From: Branchiostoma floridae
Taxonomy: Eukaryota > Chordata > Leptocardii > Amphioxiformes > Branchiostomatidae
Assembly (NCBI RefSeq): GCF_000003815.2
Contig: NC_049982.1
Coordinates: 10,193,947-10,253,946 of the forward strand
DNA: 60,000 bases
Reading direction: 5' to 3'
Shown: positions 27,751-34,300 of the stretch, in pieces
How positions within the stretch are numbered: the stretch's first letter is position 1
How the letters are laid out: each line of letters starts with the position of its first letter
The notes under the pieces: model-generated
Told to the model about the DNA's origin: nothing
What the model saw: only the letters and a program-made list of their open reading frames with translations
Databases searched by the model: none
Program-made: the position numbers and the translations under genes

Positions 27751-28991
27751 ATATGTTTATTATAATCTAACAGACATCGGACATATACAACAATTATGAA
27801 CAAAACATTATTCATTCGAGCTGACAGGTAATGTTCGTGTAACCGTTTGATACTGAAACTAATGTGTTTCAAACTCCATGGACATAATACGCAACAGTGT
27901 GACATTTGCATGAGGAACTGAAAGGATAGTATCACTGATCCATGTCTTCTGTAATAAATTTCCAGTTTAGCTTACTTGAACAGATGACCCCTACATCTTC
28001 GTAGTGGCCACAGTCATGCTCGCCCCAGTCGTTGGAAGGACAGTCCAGTAATGTCTCCTCGTCTCCCTCACACTGCACATCGTCTAACCAGATAGAACCG
28101 CTGCCCTCCCCAAAGACGCCTGACGTGTATTGTAGTGGAAAGCCATATCCGAGTTGTCTGCAGACAACCCTTGCGTCATTAAGGTCGAAGTCGTCGTCGC
28201 AGATCGTTCCCCATTGTCCGGTACCGTCGCTGTTTTGGATCTCTACACGACCCTCGTATTCTGTTGCTCCTCCAACAAGTCGCATTTCAACTTAAGTAAA
28301 TAAGGAAAATATTTAATCAATGATAAAAAGTATGTACATCTAGATGATTAAAGCTGATTACTTTCTTGACCTTGCGTGTGGAGTACTGGGATCTGCATTT
28401 TAAAGGTCTTACTAATAGTATATTGATACGATAAAACGTTTACCTGTTGTACATGTTCTCATAATAAATGGAGCACATTATCATTTATTGCTGTCGCAAG
28501 ATATAGTGCAAATGAGTATTAAAAAATATACTATTTTCGGTATAGTATTCTCTTATCCTGCCGTAAAAAGTGGAAATACGAGTAGCACAAAATAGTTGGA
28601 AAAGTTGGTTGTACTTACGGGACGATGGACCGGAATCTGAAAACGATGTAAAACATAACAATCAATTGCATTAATTCCCAAGAAACAAACAAATAAAAAT
28701 GTGTTATGTTAGCATTGTAAGATTTATTCGTCACATCTGAAAACCTTGCTGTGATGCTGTATCAATACACAGTATTATAACCCATTTCTAATTCTTGTGA
28801 TGGTTATTTTGATGTAAAACAAGCCCCGTGAACCAACCGTATTTGATCTAACCTTCATAAGTGTATGAACCGACCTTGACAATCCTGCTCGTCATCGCCG
28901 TTCTCACAGTCTATCTTGCCATCGCATCGGAGACTACCGGGGATGCAGGCACCAGTGTCCTCACACGTGTAACTTCCATCCCAGCTACAGG
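1..28991 (-). CDS. Gene 2: giant multi-Frizzled-CRD mosaic protein (LDLa, SRCR, SEA, FZ, MAM), partial at both ends
   Basis: Sixty-eight exons, 10,864 coding nt in the window, keep phase throughout, except one FZ exon lacking a GT donor (7,785). Order: LDLa, linker, SRCR, linker, SRCR, LDLa, SEA, FZe, FZf, FZa, FZe, FZe, FZf; then block 1 (FZa, LDLa, FZb, MAM, FZc, FZd, SEA); block 2 (FZa, LDLa, FZb, MAM, FZc, LDLa, FZb', MAM', FZd', FZd, SEA); block 3 (FZa, LDLa, FZb, MAM, FZc, off the edge). That is 18 full FZ plus half of one. Every FZ has ten cysteines. No stop, start or membrane segment is seen. Extracellular location and ligand binding are inferred from module types. Confidence 0.75.
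170..386 (-). CDS. Gene 2 block 3 FZc, first half only (runs off window)
   Basis: Exon 170-386 ([20 protein letters not shown], ending PECTPSGI) has cysteines 1-5 and a phase-2 donor. By homology to block 2 its partner exon lies about 217 bp further left, outside the window. Bases 1-169 are intron matching 8,641-8,809. Confidence 0.9.
522..1374 (-). CDS. Gene 2 block 3 MAM domain
   Basis: Exons are 1,285-1,374; 764-1,053; and 522-612. The acidic insert is present ([20 protein letters not shown]). The last exon ends GSCKGEEGG-type instead of GSCEGEEEG. Confidence 0.87.
1539..2253 (-). CDS. Gene 2 block 3 FZb
   Basis: Exon 2,069-2,253 ([30 protein letters not shown]) joins in phase 0 to 1,539-1,719 ([20 protein letters not shown]). 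The YNRT sequon of blocks 1 and 2 has become YSRT. Ten cysteines (4+6). Confidence 0.9.
2458..2580 (-). CDS. Gene 2 block 3 LDLa
   Basis: A 123-nt phase 1-1 exon, [32 protein letters not shown]. Same atypical calcium loop as its sisters. Confidence 0.82.
2761..3383 (-). CDS. Gene 2 block 3 FZa
   Basis: Exon 3,164-3,383 ([20 protein letters not shown], ending PSCTSTGD) joins in phase 2 to 2,761-2,900 ([20 protein letters not shown], ending EGCLAPQ). Differs from block 2 by a few substitutions. Ten cysteines. Confidence 0.9.
3384..3950 (-). other. Intron between block 2 SEA and block 3 FZa
   Basis: 567 bases, no coding signal, homologous to 12,404-12,958. Confidence 0.6.
3951..4528 (-). CDS. 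Gene 2 block 2 SEA domain
   Basis: Exons are 4,422-4,528; 4,219-4,277; and 3,951-4,111, phases as in SEA 1, with the turn [12 protein letters not shown]. Almost identical to the block 1 SEA. Confidence 0.87.
4743..5336 (-). CDS. Gene 2 block 2 FZd
   Basis: Exon 5,119-5,336 ([20 protein letters not shown]) joins in phase 0 to 4,743-4,875 ([20 protein letters not shown], ending RCTSPYP). Close to the block 1 copy. Ten cysteines. Confidence 0.92.
5677..6190 (-). CDS. Gene 2 block 2 FZd'
   Basis: Exon 5,973-6,190 ([33 protein letters not shown]) joins in phase 0 to 5,677-5,815 ([20 protein letters not shown], ending ECTTPSP). The normal YNTT sequon is changed to YTAT. Ten cysteines. Confidence 0.9.
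6444..7210 (-). CDS. Gene 2 block 2 MAM' domain
   Basis: Exons 7,109-7,210 ([20 protein letters not shown]), 6,667-6,908 ([20 protein letters not shown]) and 6,444-6,531 ([20 protein letters not shown]). Phases match the other MAMs. The middle exon is 48 nt shorter because it lacks the acidic insert, giving a more standard MAM. Confidence 0.87.
7401..7970 (-). CDS. Gene 2 block 2 FZb', first exon lacks GT donor
   Basis: Exon 7,786-7,970 by homology ([20 protein letters not shown], ending LFYCHL) should join in phase 0 to 7,401-7,581 ([20 protein letters not shown], ending DTCILFK). At the expected donor the minus strand reads CACTTG|TTATGT, TT instead of GT, otherwise a good match to GTATGT. 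Nearby GTs (TT|GTTATG, CCG|GTATAC) break the phase to the partner exon, though the CCG|GTATAC site is phase 1 and could splice directly to the MAM' exon. Ten cysteines if spliced normally. Confidence 0.7.
8167..8292 (-). CDS. Gene 2 block 2 LDLa b
   Basis: A 126-nt phase 1-1 exon, [15 protein letters not shown] and [14 protein letters not shown], six cysteines. It is the only intact copy of this LDLa type in the window; its edge survives as a remnant in block 1. Confidence 0.82.
8457..9026 (-). CDS. Gene 2 block 2 FZc
   Basis: Exon 8,810-9,026 ([20 protein letters not shown]) joins in phase 2 to 8,457-8,593 ([20 protein letters not shown], ending YCSVPEE). The donor of the first exon is ATAAG|GTACAC. 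This region is a near-copy of 1-386, displaced by exactly 8,640 bp. Confidence 0.92.
9162..9971 (-). CDS. Gene 2 block 2 MAM domain
   Basis: Exons are 9,882-9,971; 9,409-9,698; and 9,162-9,252. The acidic insert reads [20 protein letters not shown]. The last exon has one extra Glu codon before the donor (91 nt versus 88 in block 1). Confidence 0.88.
10128..11201 (-). CDS. Gene 2 block 2 FZb
   Basis: Exon 11,017-11,201 ([25 protein letters not shown] not included) joins in phase 0 to 10,128-10,308 ([20 protein letters not shown]). Cysteines 4+6. The internal intron is 708 bp, longer than in blocks 1 and 3, with extra AT-rich sequence at about 10,540-10,980 containing an inverted repetition of the GGCGGCCATG / CATGGCCGCCGCG type. 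Confidence 0.9.
11408..11530 (-). CDS. Gene 2 block 2 LDLa a
   Basis: A 123-nt phase 1-1 exon, [16 protein letters not shown] then [16 protein letters not shown], nearly identical to the copies at 17,551 and 2,458. The adjoining intron contains a short GC-rich insertion (about 11,555-11,660) not present in block 3. Confidence 0.82.
11828..12403 (-). CDS. Gene 2 block 2 FZa
   Basis: Exon 12,184-12,403 ([20 protein letters not shown], ending PSCTSTGV) joins in phase 2 to 11,828-11,967 ([20 protein letters not shown], ending EGCLAPQ). Ten cysteines. Confidence 0.92.
12404..12958 (-). other. Intron between block 1 SEA and block 2 FZa
   Basis: 555 bases, no coding signal. Clearly homologous to 3,384-3,950 between block 2 SEA and block 3 FZa, which marks the duplication unit boundary. 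Confidence 0.6.
12959..13514 (-). CDS. Gene 2 block 1 SEA domain (three exons)
   Basis: Exons are 13,408-13,514; 13,227-13,285; and 12,959-13,119 with the same phases as SEA 1. The cleavage-type turn is [12 protein letters not shown], closer to GSVVV than SEA 1. The end is [13 protein letters not shown]. Confidence 0.87.
13515..13883 (-). other. Intron between FZd and SEA, block 1
   Basis: 369 AT-rich bases, no coding signal. It is longer than the same intron in block 2 (4,529-4,742), differing by insertion of unrelated sequence around 13,570-13,740. Confidence 0.5.
13884..14476 (-). CDS. Gene 2 block 1 FZd
   Basis: Exon 14,259-14,476 ([33 protein letters not shown]) joins in phase 0 to 13,884-14,016 ([20 protein letters not shown], ending RCTSPYP). 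This type is closest in sequence to the two FZ domains of gene 1 ([11 protein letters not shown]). Ten cysteines. Always followed by SEA. Confidence 0.92.
14640..14740 (-). other. Deletion junction in block 1 with LDLa exon-edge remnant
   Basis: The part at about 14,705-14,745 matches the LDLa acceptor edge and upstream intron at about 8,268-8,310 (plus text ATGTCCTTCRGGRCA.., ..TCTAAAT). Immediately left, about 14,640-14,700 matches the intron right of FZd at about 5,500-5,550. Thus LDLa, FZb', MAM' and FZd' are missing from block 1. Confidence 0.8.
14886..15453 (-). CDS. Gene 2 block 1 FZc
   Basis: Exon 15,237-15,453 ([31 protein letters not shown]) joins in phase 2 to 14,886-15,022 ([20 protein letters not shown], ending YCSVPEE). 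Ten cysteines. In block 1 the LDLa that should follow is deleted. Confidence 0.92.
15575..16441 (-). CDS. Gene 2 block 1 MAM domain (three exons)
   Basis: Exons 16,352-16,441 ([15 protein letters not shown]), 15,816-16,105 ([20 protein letters not shown]) and 15,575-15,662 ([20 protein letters not shown]) have phases 1-1, 1-0, 0-1. Four cysteines and the closing [13 protein letters not shown] are the MAM signature. An acidic insert ([20 protein letters not shown]) interrupts the middle. MAM domains mediate adhesion and oligomerisation in meprins and receptor phosphatases. Confidence 0.88.
16599..17320 (-). CDS. Gene 2 block 1 FZb
   Basis: Exon 17,136-17,320 ([30 protein letters not shown], ending FLYCHM; cysteines 1-4) joins in phase 0 to 16,599-16,779 ([20 protein letters not shown], ending DTCKIAK; cysteines 5-10). 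The intron lies before Cys5, unlike the other FZ types. Always followed by MAM. Confidence 0.92.
17551..17673 (-). CDS. Gene 2 block 1 LDLa
   Basis: A 123-nt phase 1-1 exon codes for [16 protein letters not shown] and [16 protein letters not shown]. It has six cysteines, but the calcium loop is [13 protein letters not shown] rather than the usual D-x-x-D-C-x-D-x-S-D-E, so calcium binding is less certain than in the gene 1 LDLa repeats. Confidence 0.82.
17843..18478 (-). CDS. Gene 2 block 1 FZa
   Basis: Exon 18,259-18,478 ([38 protein letters not shown]) joins in phase 2 to 17,843-17,982 ([20 protein letters not shown], ending EGCLAPQ). Contains a sequon in VGNATE. Ten cysteines. Confidence 0.92.
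18479..18911 (-). other. Intron between FZf copy 2 and block 1 FZa
   Basis: 433 AT-rich bases with no coding resemblance. SEA normally precedes FZa in this array but no SEA remnant is visible here. Confidence 0.5.
18912..19529 (-). CDS. Gene 2 FZf copy 2
   Basis: Exon 19,319-19,529 ([20 protein letters not shown]) joins in phase 2 to 18,912-19,051 ([20 protein letters not shown], ending EDCFAPR). Same diverged helix ([17 protein letters not shown]) as copy 1. Ten cysteines. Confidence 0.88.
19530..19960 (-). other. Intron between FZe copy 3 and FZf copy 2
   Basis: 431 bases without coding signal. It is similar to the intron at 23,607-24,043, consistent with duplication of an FZe-FZf pair. 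Confidence 0.55.
19961..20878 (-). CDS. Gene 2 FZe copy 3
   Basis: Exon 20,646-20,878 ([33 protein letters not shown]) joins in phase 0 to 19,961-20,081 ([19 protein letters not shown]). The internal intron is longer (564 bp) than in copies 1 and 2, with unrelated sequence around 20,150-20,450 that looks inserted. Confidence 0.9.
21291..21789 (-). CDS. Gene 2 FZe copy 2
   Basis: Exon 21,557-21,789 ([35 protein letters not shown]) joins in phase 0 to 21,291-21,411 ([19 protein letters not shown]). Introns resemble those of FZe copy 1. Confidence 0.9.
21925..22568 (-). CDS. Gene 2 FZa copy 1
   Basis: Exon 22,352-22,568 ([20 protein letters not shown], cysteines 1-5) joins in phase 2 to 21,925-22,070 ([20 protein letters not shown], ending CIAPDQQ). 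It corresponds to the first FZ after each SEA in the array. Ten cysteines. Confidence 0.9.
22705..22800 (-). pseudogene. SEA exon fossil (third SEA exon remnant)
   Basis: The plus-strand run containing GCACTTGGCTCACACTCAGG and AAGACGTCCTC matches the donor half of the SEA exon at 25,013-25,173 (CCACTTGGCTCACACTCAGG), then similarity stops. The first two SEA exons are absent. It sits just upstream of an intact FZa, where complete SEA domains occur elsewhere. Confidence 0.75.
22862..23606 (-). CDS. Gene 2 FZf copy 1
   Basis: Exon 23,396-23,606 ([20 protein letters not shown], cysteines 1-5) joins in phase 2 to 22,862-23,001 ([20 protein letters not shown], ending DCFAPR). Instead of FPN..GH..Q it has [17 protein letters not shown], a diverged helix. 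Ten cysteines kept. Confidence 0.87.
24044..24543 (-). CDS. Gene 2 FZe copy 1
   Basis: Exon 24,317-24,543 ([19 protein letters not shown], ending [10 protein letters not shown]; cysteines 1-5) joins in phase 0 to 24,044-24,164 ([19 protein letters not shown], ending TQECLTI; cysteines 6-10). This type has a shorter second half (40 codons). The usual YNxT is replaced by [12 protein letters not shown], so this copy lacks the conserved glycosylation sequon seen in its sisters (YNYTGFPN). Confidence 0.88.
24674..24852 (-). pseudogene. Degenerate FZa exon fossil, truncated by deletion
   Basis: It aligns with most of the FZa first-half exon at 22,352-22,568 (shared runs such as CAGGTTGGGAATGATGT and GGGCATGTTTTGGCAACG in plus orientation), but has indels that break the frame. 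The rest of the exon and its partner exon are missing. The sequence abutting it at 24,600-24,672 instead matches the intron at 21,840-21,915, so a deletion of about 490 bp fused the two. Confidence 0.8.
25013..25862 (-). CDS. Gene 2 SEA domain 1 (three exons)
   Basis: Exons 25,756-25,862 ([18 protein letters not shown]), 25,567-25,625 ([19 protein letters not shown]) and 25,013-25,173 ([12 protein letters not shown], ending [13 protein letters not shown]) have phases 1-0, 0-2 and 2-1. The G-S-V-I-A turn corresponds to the GSVVV self-cleavage site of mucin-type SEA domains. SEA domains are common in mucins and in TMPRSS proteases. Residues around the site are close to consensus, but cleavage is inferred. 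Confidence 0.85.
25999..26046. repeat. AT dinucleotide microsatellite
   Basis: About 24 AT units in the intron between LDLa 2 and SEA 1 of gene 2. Confidence 0.95.
26132..26245 (-). CDS. Gene 2 LDLa 2
   Basis: A 114-nt exon (phase 1-1) codes for [15 protein letters not shown] and [14 protein letters not shown]. It ends TTCA|GTAGTA, one codon later than the otherwise near-identical exon at 33,804 in gene 1, where the donor is directly after the last cysteine codon. Confidence 0.85.
26714..27025 (-). CDS. Gene 2 SRCR domain 2
   Basis: A 312-nt phase 1-1 exon starts [18 protein letters not shown] and ends EDVGVVCLG, six cysteines. It is the close sister of the gene 1 SRCR at 34,139-34,456. Confidence 0.92.
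27497..27517 (-). CDS. Gene 2 microexon, 21 nt linker
   Basis: TTTCAG|21 nt|GTAAGTG, phase 1-1, codes for N-T-T-G-N-V-S with two possible N-glycosylation sequons (NTT, NVS). It lies between two SRCR exons, mirroring the 18-nt exon before SRCR 1. Confidence 0.6.
27612..27748. repeat. Compound AT/GT microsatellite
   Basis: An AT run (27,614-27,645) is followed by a long GT run with a few GC interruptions, in the intron after SRCR 1 of gene 2. Confidence 0.95.
27976..28290 (-). CDS. Gene 2 SRCR domain 1
   Basis: A 315-nt phase 1-1 exon runs [17 protein letters not shown] to EDVGVICS, with six cysteines (group A) and a [10 protein letters not shown] core. It carries a one-residue insertion NSDGTGQWG relative to its paralogues. 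Confidence 0.92.
28619..28636 (-). CDS. Gene 2 microexon, 18 nt linker
   Basis: TTTTCAG|18 nt|GTAAGT on the minus strand, phase 1-1, codes for a linker D-S-G-P-S-S between LDLa 1 and SRCR 1. The acceptor and donor are both strong and the length keeps phase. Such short exons are easily missed by gene finders. Confidence 0.6.
28875..28991 (-). CDS. Gene 2 LDLa 1 (first recognised exon)
   Basis: A 117-nt phase 1-1 exon codes for [16 protein letters not shown] and calcium site [13 protein letters not shown]. The phase-1 entry shows that at least one upstream coding exon must exist, either a missed leader exon or the trypsin exon of gene 1. Confidence 0.85.
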
Positions 28992-29552
28992 CTGTCAAAC
29001 AAAGCGCTTTTTATTTTATTCACATTCCCTTAATAAGCATCAGACAAAAAGTACATCTGTTTAAATTAGTCTTCTGCTCAATGAAACACAAAAACAAATA
29101 ACAGTCAAAATCAATCAAGCCACACAGTGATTTACATCATTCACCCGGACTGGAGACCTGGCGCATCCCCGTCTTGTAATTATCCAGCGAAAGAGGTTTG
29201 TCGGTAAGGGGCGGTAGTATAACCCCGCCGTGATCATGACATGTACGAACGTGTGTATGGCGGCTTTGAAAAGGTGTCCTTTGACACCTGACCTGTTCCG
29301 CCATACCCTCCATTGCCATTGTATATGGAGAATTCTAATAAATGTATAAAAAATAAGTCAAGGCAACTATTGAATACAACGCTAACATATTAAGACATGA
29401 TGTGTACTTAGATATAAACGACATGTATCAGTTTGATGTATATGTAATACGGCTACCACAGGTGGCAATGGCAGTCATCAATATTGCAGGACTTCACATT
29501 GACAACAGAATTCCGCCTGGTAAAATGTTCACCCATTGCATATTTTTCTCCC
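28992..29552 (-). other. Spacer between gene 1 stop and first gene 2 exon
   Basis: About 560 bases hold no leader exon or start I can support. The only AATAAA-like run on the minus strand (29,008-29,018) lies just before the LDLa acceptor, 540 nt past the stop. A small perfect hairpin (AGGTGTCC..) sits near 29,271-29,288. It is either intergenic or an intron. Confidence 0.5.
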
Positions 29553-31339
29553 TTAAACTCTAGTTTTGCCATTCATCCGATCCAAAATCGTACCGTAGGT
29601 GTTGTTCATGATGCTCTTTATCCAGTCAATGTAGTTGGTGACCCTGGCGGATATTCCCGGTTTCCTGGCAATTCCACAGCCGTCACCCCAACTCGTAACT
29701 CCGGTCAAATACCATCGGTTATCCTCCCGCGCACAAACTAACGGGCCACCTGGAAGGGAATCGGTGAACAATACATACAACTTATTAGTAAACAATATTG
29801 TGTATTTCAATAGCAGTGAGAAGTAGCTCAAATAGTATAATACAATGTCAAACAGTGTTTGCTTTAATTAACAAAACGGTTTGGCCTAAAGGCGGATCAT
29901 TAGAGTTTCAAAATAATCTAATGTCATTTTTCTGTCAACACCTGAAAATGTTAACACTTATATCCGAACAAATAGGCATTCTCATCTGATTGCAAGTACA
30001 TTCTGCAACCAGATGAGAGAGGGTTGAAACTGCTACAGGATCGGTTACCTGAGTCTCCTTGACAGGTGTCGACCTTGCCATCCCAGTAGCCTGCACAGAT
30101 CATCTCCTCCTGGTAGAACCTTGATCCATACGACACATTCGACAGGCACGCGCTGTCTGGTATGAGGGCAACCCTGGCATCTTGCAGGAAGTCTGGCTGT
30201 GTACCATCTAAACGCAAAGGGCGGATAAGAATATTTGCAAACATGATGTACATCAAGTTATCTTACTGAAGTTCTAGGCTGGCAAGGTATTTGCGGATGG
30301 AAAGTTGCATTATGTATTTTGTGAAGAAAGGTAACGTACTTTCCGTGTTCCCCCACCCCGTGACGAAGCAGTGAGAGTTGGTGCCAAACTCGGTGTCCGC
30401 TCCTGGGAGGCAGGCGCTGTTGATGTAGTCGTTGTCTTCGTAGGATTTCAGTTGAAGTACGGCAATGTCGTTCTTGTGACTTCCCGTGTCGTAATCTTTA
30501 TGAATAACTGCATGTCTGATGCCTACAATTATCAAAAGATAAAGATGTGATGTTGGTCTTTAGATCAGCACGTATCCACGTGATGTATACAATATCACTG
30601 CGTAAGGAAAGAAAGTGCTAATCTCACAAAACGATATTCCAATGTTCTAGAGTACAAATACTTACGCAGAAGCCTGTCGTGAAGCAGACAGCATCACAAG
30701 TACAAAGAACAGAATTCGTAGTTTAGGCTAAATCCACAAATATTATTGATTACAAGTTTCATTTCCCCCTTTTAAATACATCGTTCTGTTCTGCAATAAA
30801 AGCATCTTTACCAGGCTCTTCTCTCCCTTCCTCAAACGGAGAGTACGCACTGCGCCATCCACCCAGCACGACACCGTAGTCTTCCCACCAGGGATTATTG
30901 GAATAACTGGAAAAAAATATTTACATAATTTCTACAGGTTCACTAACCTAGTATCAAAAGATTCATATTGCGAATTGTCTTGCTAGCTTCATCCATTTGC
31001 AATATTATAAAACCGTACAACATTCAAATAACTCCGCAATACTCTTTTCATTCTTTGTATGCATGTGTATGTATCTATGCGCGGTTGGTTTTGATAACAT
31101 GTGTGTGAGAGTTTGCATGCCGATAAAGTGAATCACGTACATTTGAAAGTTGAAGGGCTCCAGACAGTGAGCAGCTGTCACGACAAACTGCCCACCGACG
31201 AGTGTCCCACCACACACAAAACTGTTGCTTCCTGCAAGTGTTAGCTGCACCTGCCATGGCCACTTCCCCACAGCTGCGTCATCTCCGTATGTTATTCTGG
31301 TCCTCTGTGGTTGGATACGCCTCATCCCACAGGTGGAGA
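29553..31339 (-). CDS. Gene 1 trypsin-like serine protease domain (five exons) and stop
   Basis: Exons are 31,141-31,339; 30,812-30,906; 30,340-30,522; 30,049-30,207; and 29,553-29,749. The activation site is [10 protein letters not shown] (about R1481-I1482), giving an ITYG rather than IVGG neo-N-terminus. The triad is His in VVTAAHC (about 1524), Asp in KNDIAVLQL (about 1583) and Ser in CQGDSGGPLVC (about 1678). Asp six residues before the Ser (DTCQGDS) predicts cleavage after Arg/Lys. STCGMRR supplies the pro-side cysteine. The frame ends at TAA nine codons after the usual W-IKSIM helix end. A phase-1 GT at 29,593 (TACG|GTACGA) could instead splice onward into gene 2. Confidence 0.9.
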
Positions 31340-34300
31340 CTAAACGAATCATTTACATATAAATAGATATAGGTACAATATTCAGGTAGTCAGATGAAGG
31401 AAGCACACGAACCCCACACCATTTGGGGACACAGTCAATCAAGTTATTATGGGTATCGTAAAGGTACAAATGTATATTAAAATGTCCATCAAGTGTTGTA
31501 ATTGTGACGAGTTTGCCAGTCTCCCAAACATAACATGTTAGTCTGTGTAGTACATCGTTCTGTACTTCTGTGGTCGTTCCTCGCGCATAAAAAGTTCAAT
31601 CCAAGACCTATTAGCTAACCTGAATGTTCAAACTATCATGGTACAATCTGTATGACTATCGAACAAACACACTCACGGTAGGCACAGCCGAGCTCATCGG
31701 AACCGTCAGCACAGTCCTCAGCACCGTCACATTTCAAACCCAATGGAATGCACTTGTTGTCATTACACGTGAAATGGTAGTCCTTGCAGGAGGCATCTGA
31801 AACGAGACATACGACTTAATGTCACAACAGTATATTGATTTAATCACAACGCCTAACTGCCTAGATGTCAGGGGTCTAGAGCTATATTCTGTCATCAATT
31901 TCCTATTAAGATATTACTATTTGACAAACATGATAGAGTATGCTACGTCACTTTTATCATTATATTAGCTTAATCAAAATCGAATACGTTTTTAAGTACC
32001 ATTCATTCAGGAGTACATAAGGTAAATAAAGTTACTGTTACTTTTCTAGATCTTTTATAAAGTTCTTTACCTCATTCAATGTGGTTGGAAGTGATCAATG
32101 AATACAATTGTAATGAAACCTCATCAAAAGTAATTAAAGCAACTACAACGAATGAACCTTTCATTTTTAATAATTTTGGGGATACTATCCCTAAAATCAT
32201 GTTCACATGTATAACTGTAACAAAACTTCAAACTCAACAANNNNNNNNNNNNNNNNNNNNNNNNNNNNNNNNNNNNNNNNNNNNNNNNNNNNNNNNNNNN
32301 NNNNNNNNNNNNNNNNNNNNNNNNNNNNNNNNNNNNNNNNNNNNNNNNNNNNNNNNNNNNNNNNNNNNNNNNNNNNNNNNNNNNNNNNNNNNNNNNNNNN
32401 NNNNNNNNNNNNNNNNNNNNNNNNNNNNNNNNNNNNNNNNNNNNNNNNNNNNNNNNNNNNNNNNNNNNNNNNNNNNNNNNNNNNNNNNNNNNNNNNNNNN
32501 NNNNNNNNGATCATGAAATGATGATGTCCCCGGTGTTAACTATATGTTAGGCAGCTCCCAGTATACTTAGTACGCCATGTTTCACCGCCATCAACCCATC
32601 CTATTCTTTGTGCGTTATTTGGGAAGAATGAATTAAGAATATCATCTTTGGTTACGGACAGGTGACAGGCGAGAGTACCGTAAAGACAGATTTCTGGGGA
32701 CTCGTCTGATCCATCTCCACAGTCGTCCACGCCGTTACAAATGTTTTCCTGACGCAAACATCTTCTGTTCCGACAGCGGTAAAGCGTGCCAAAACCGAGG
32801 CATGAAGCTGAGGACGAAATATTACGATATGAATTATTCATTGATAAGAGGAGTGAAGTCAACAAAGACAGAAAAAAGATGACAGTATAATACATGTATA
32901 CAATAGAACCCATTTTTTTAATTGATAAAAAATCCCAATAACATACTGCCGGTTCAAATAACAAGCGATTCTTTGAGCTGAAGCACAAGGTTATAACGAG
33001 ATTAGTTACTAGAAAACGAGCTGAATTTCAGACAATCAATGAACAGTGAACAACTGGCAGTTGTACGTCTTTCAGACTGTGAAGACATTCGCGAATATGC
33101 CGCTAGCCTTCAAACCATGGACGATAATATATATATAAACGTGTAACGAAGGAGCCTGATTAAACAAAGAAGTTATGCAAGTAAGTACAGCGTTTCATTG
33201 TTTACTCTATCAAAGTCAGATTTGTACATGAATGTACTAGCCTACAAGCTTGACTACTTACTGCAGTTGTCCTCATCTGCCCAGTCACCACAGTCGTTAA
33301 CGCCATTACACGCGTCTGAAGGCCTGTAGCAGGCCCCATTGGGGCACTCCAGGTCTCCCAGCTCAGAGCAACCTAGTGCAGAATAAGTTCTTCGTTAGCA
33401 ATTCTAAACAATCTAGAACACAAATCTTAGTTCTTTCTGAATACATTTTGTTACCCAAACAAAAGCGTGTCAATTGACGAATGAAATTATTTCGATACAA
33501 TTGACATATTGCTGGCTTCAAACGGTCCTACGTAGGAGTCTATCTGTTCCTTGCTGCAGGACAGGTACTATGCCCTTCAAACCCTGCCATCTACATAATA
33601 TGAAAAAGTCAGTTCCACAGTGATCGCCAGAGTCGTAGGAGTGCTCATTTGGGTAAAGGAAAAATAGATAATTTTCTGGTGTATTAGAGAACAAGGCTAA
33701 GCTATGGTCTTACATGAACACAGAAAGAATGCAATTGTACATGAAGCTGAAGATCACATACCCCCCCCCCCCCCCCCCCCAAGAATAGATTGAAAATACT
33801 TACTACAGTCTCTCTCGTCAGTCTGGTCCCCACAGTTGTCCACCCTGTCACATCTTTGACTCTCCAGGAAACACCTTCCGTTGTCACACGGAATCACTCC
33901 GGGTTGGGAGCAATCTGAAATGTAAGCAGATAAACATCATATTGTTAGTTTTCAGTTGTATATTATTATGACAACGCTTGTCGACTCTACTTGTAAGTAC
34001 AGTCTAGCAGACAAACATTATTCCATCGTTGGTGATAATTCACGACATTTCCCTTTTGCTTGGCCTGCGAAATTCTACATTTAACAACATAATGCTGCTA
34101 GATGTCAGGTGTCAGATGTCAGCTTCAGAATTCCCTACCCAAGCAAACGACTCCGACGTCCTCAGAGTGGCCACAGTTGTGCTGACTCCATCCACCTGAT
34201 GAACAGTCCAGTAGAGTCTCCTCATCTCCGTCGCACTCAACATCGTCTAACCAAATAGAGCCATTACCCTGTCCGAAATAAGCAGAGTCTTCGTACGAAG

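Noticed and set aside
27609-27935. 108-codon minus-strand open frame of His-Thr and Tyr-Ile repeats
   Set aside because: It is only translation of the AT/GT microsatellite; no splice sites or domain.
29137-29319. 60-codon minus-strand frame as a leader exon for gene 2
   Set aside because: No hydrophobic signal-peptide core and no donor in the required phase.
32079-32521. Open frames composed mostly of X
   Set aside because: They span the N gap and carry no information.
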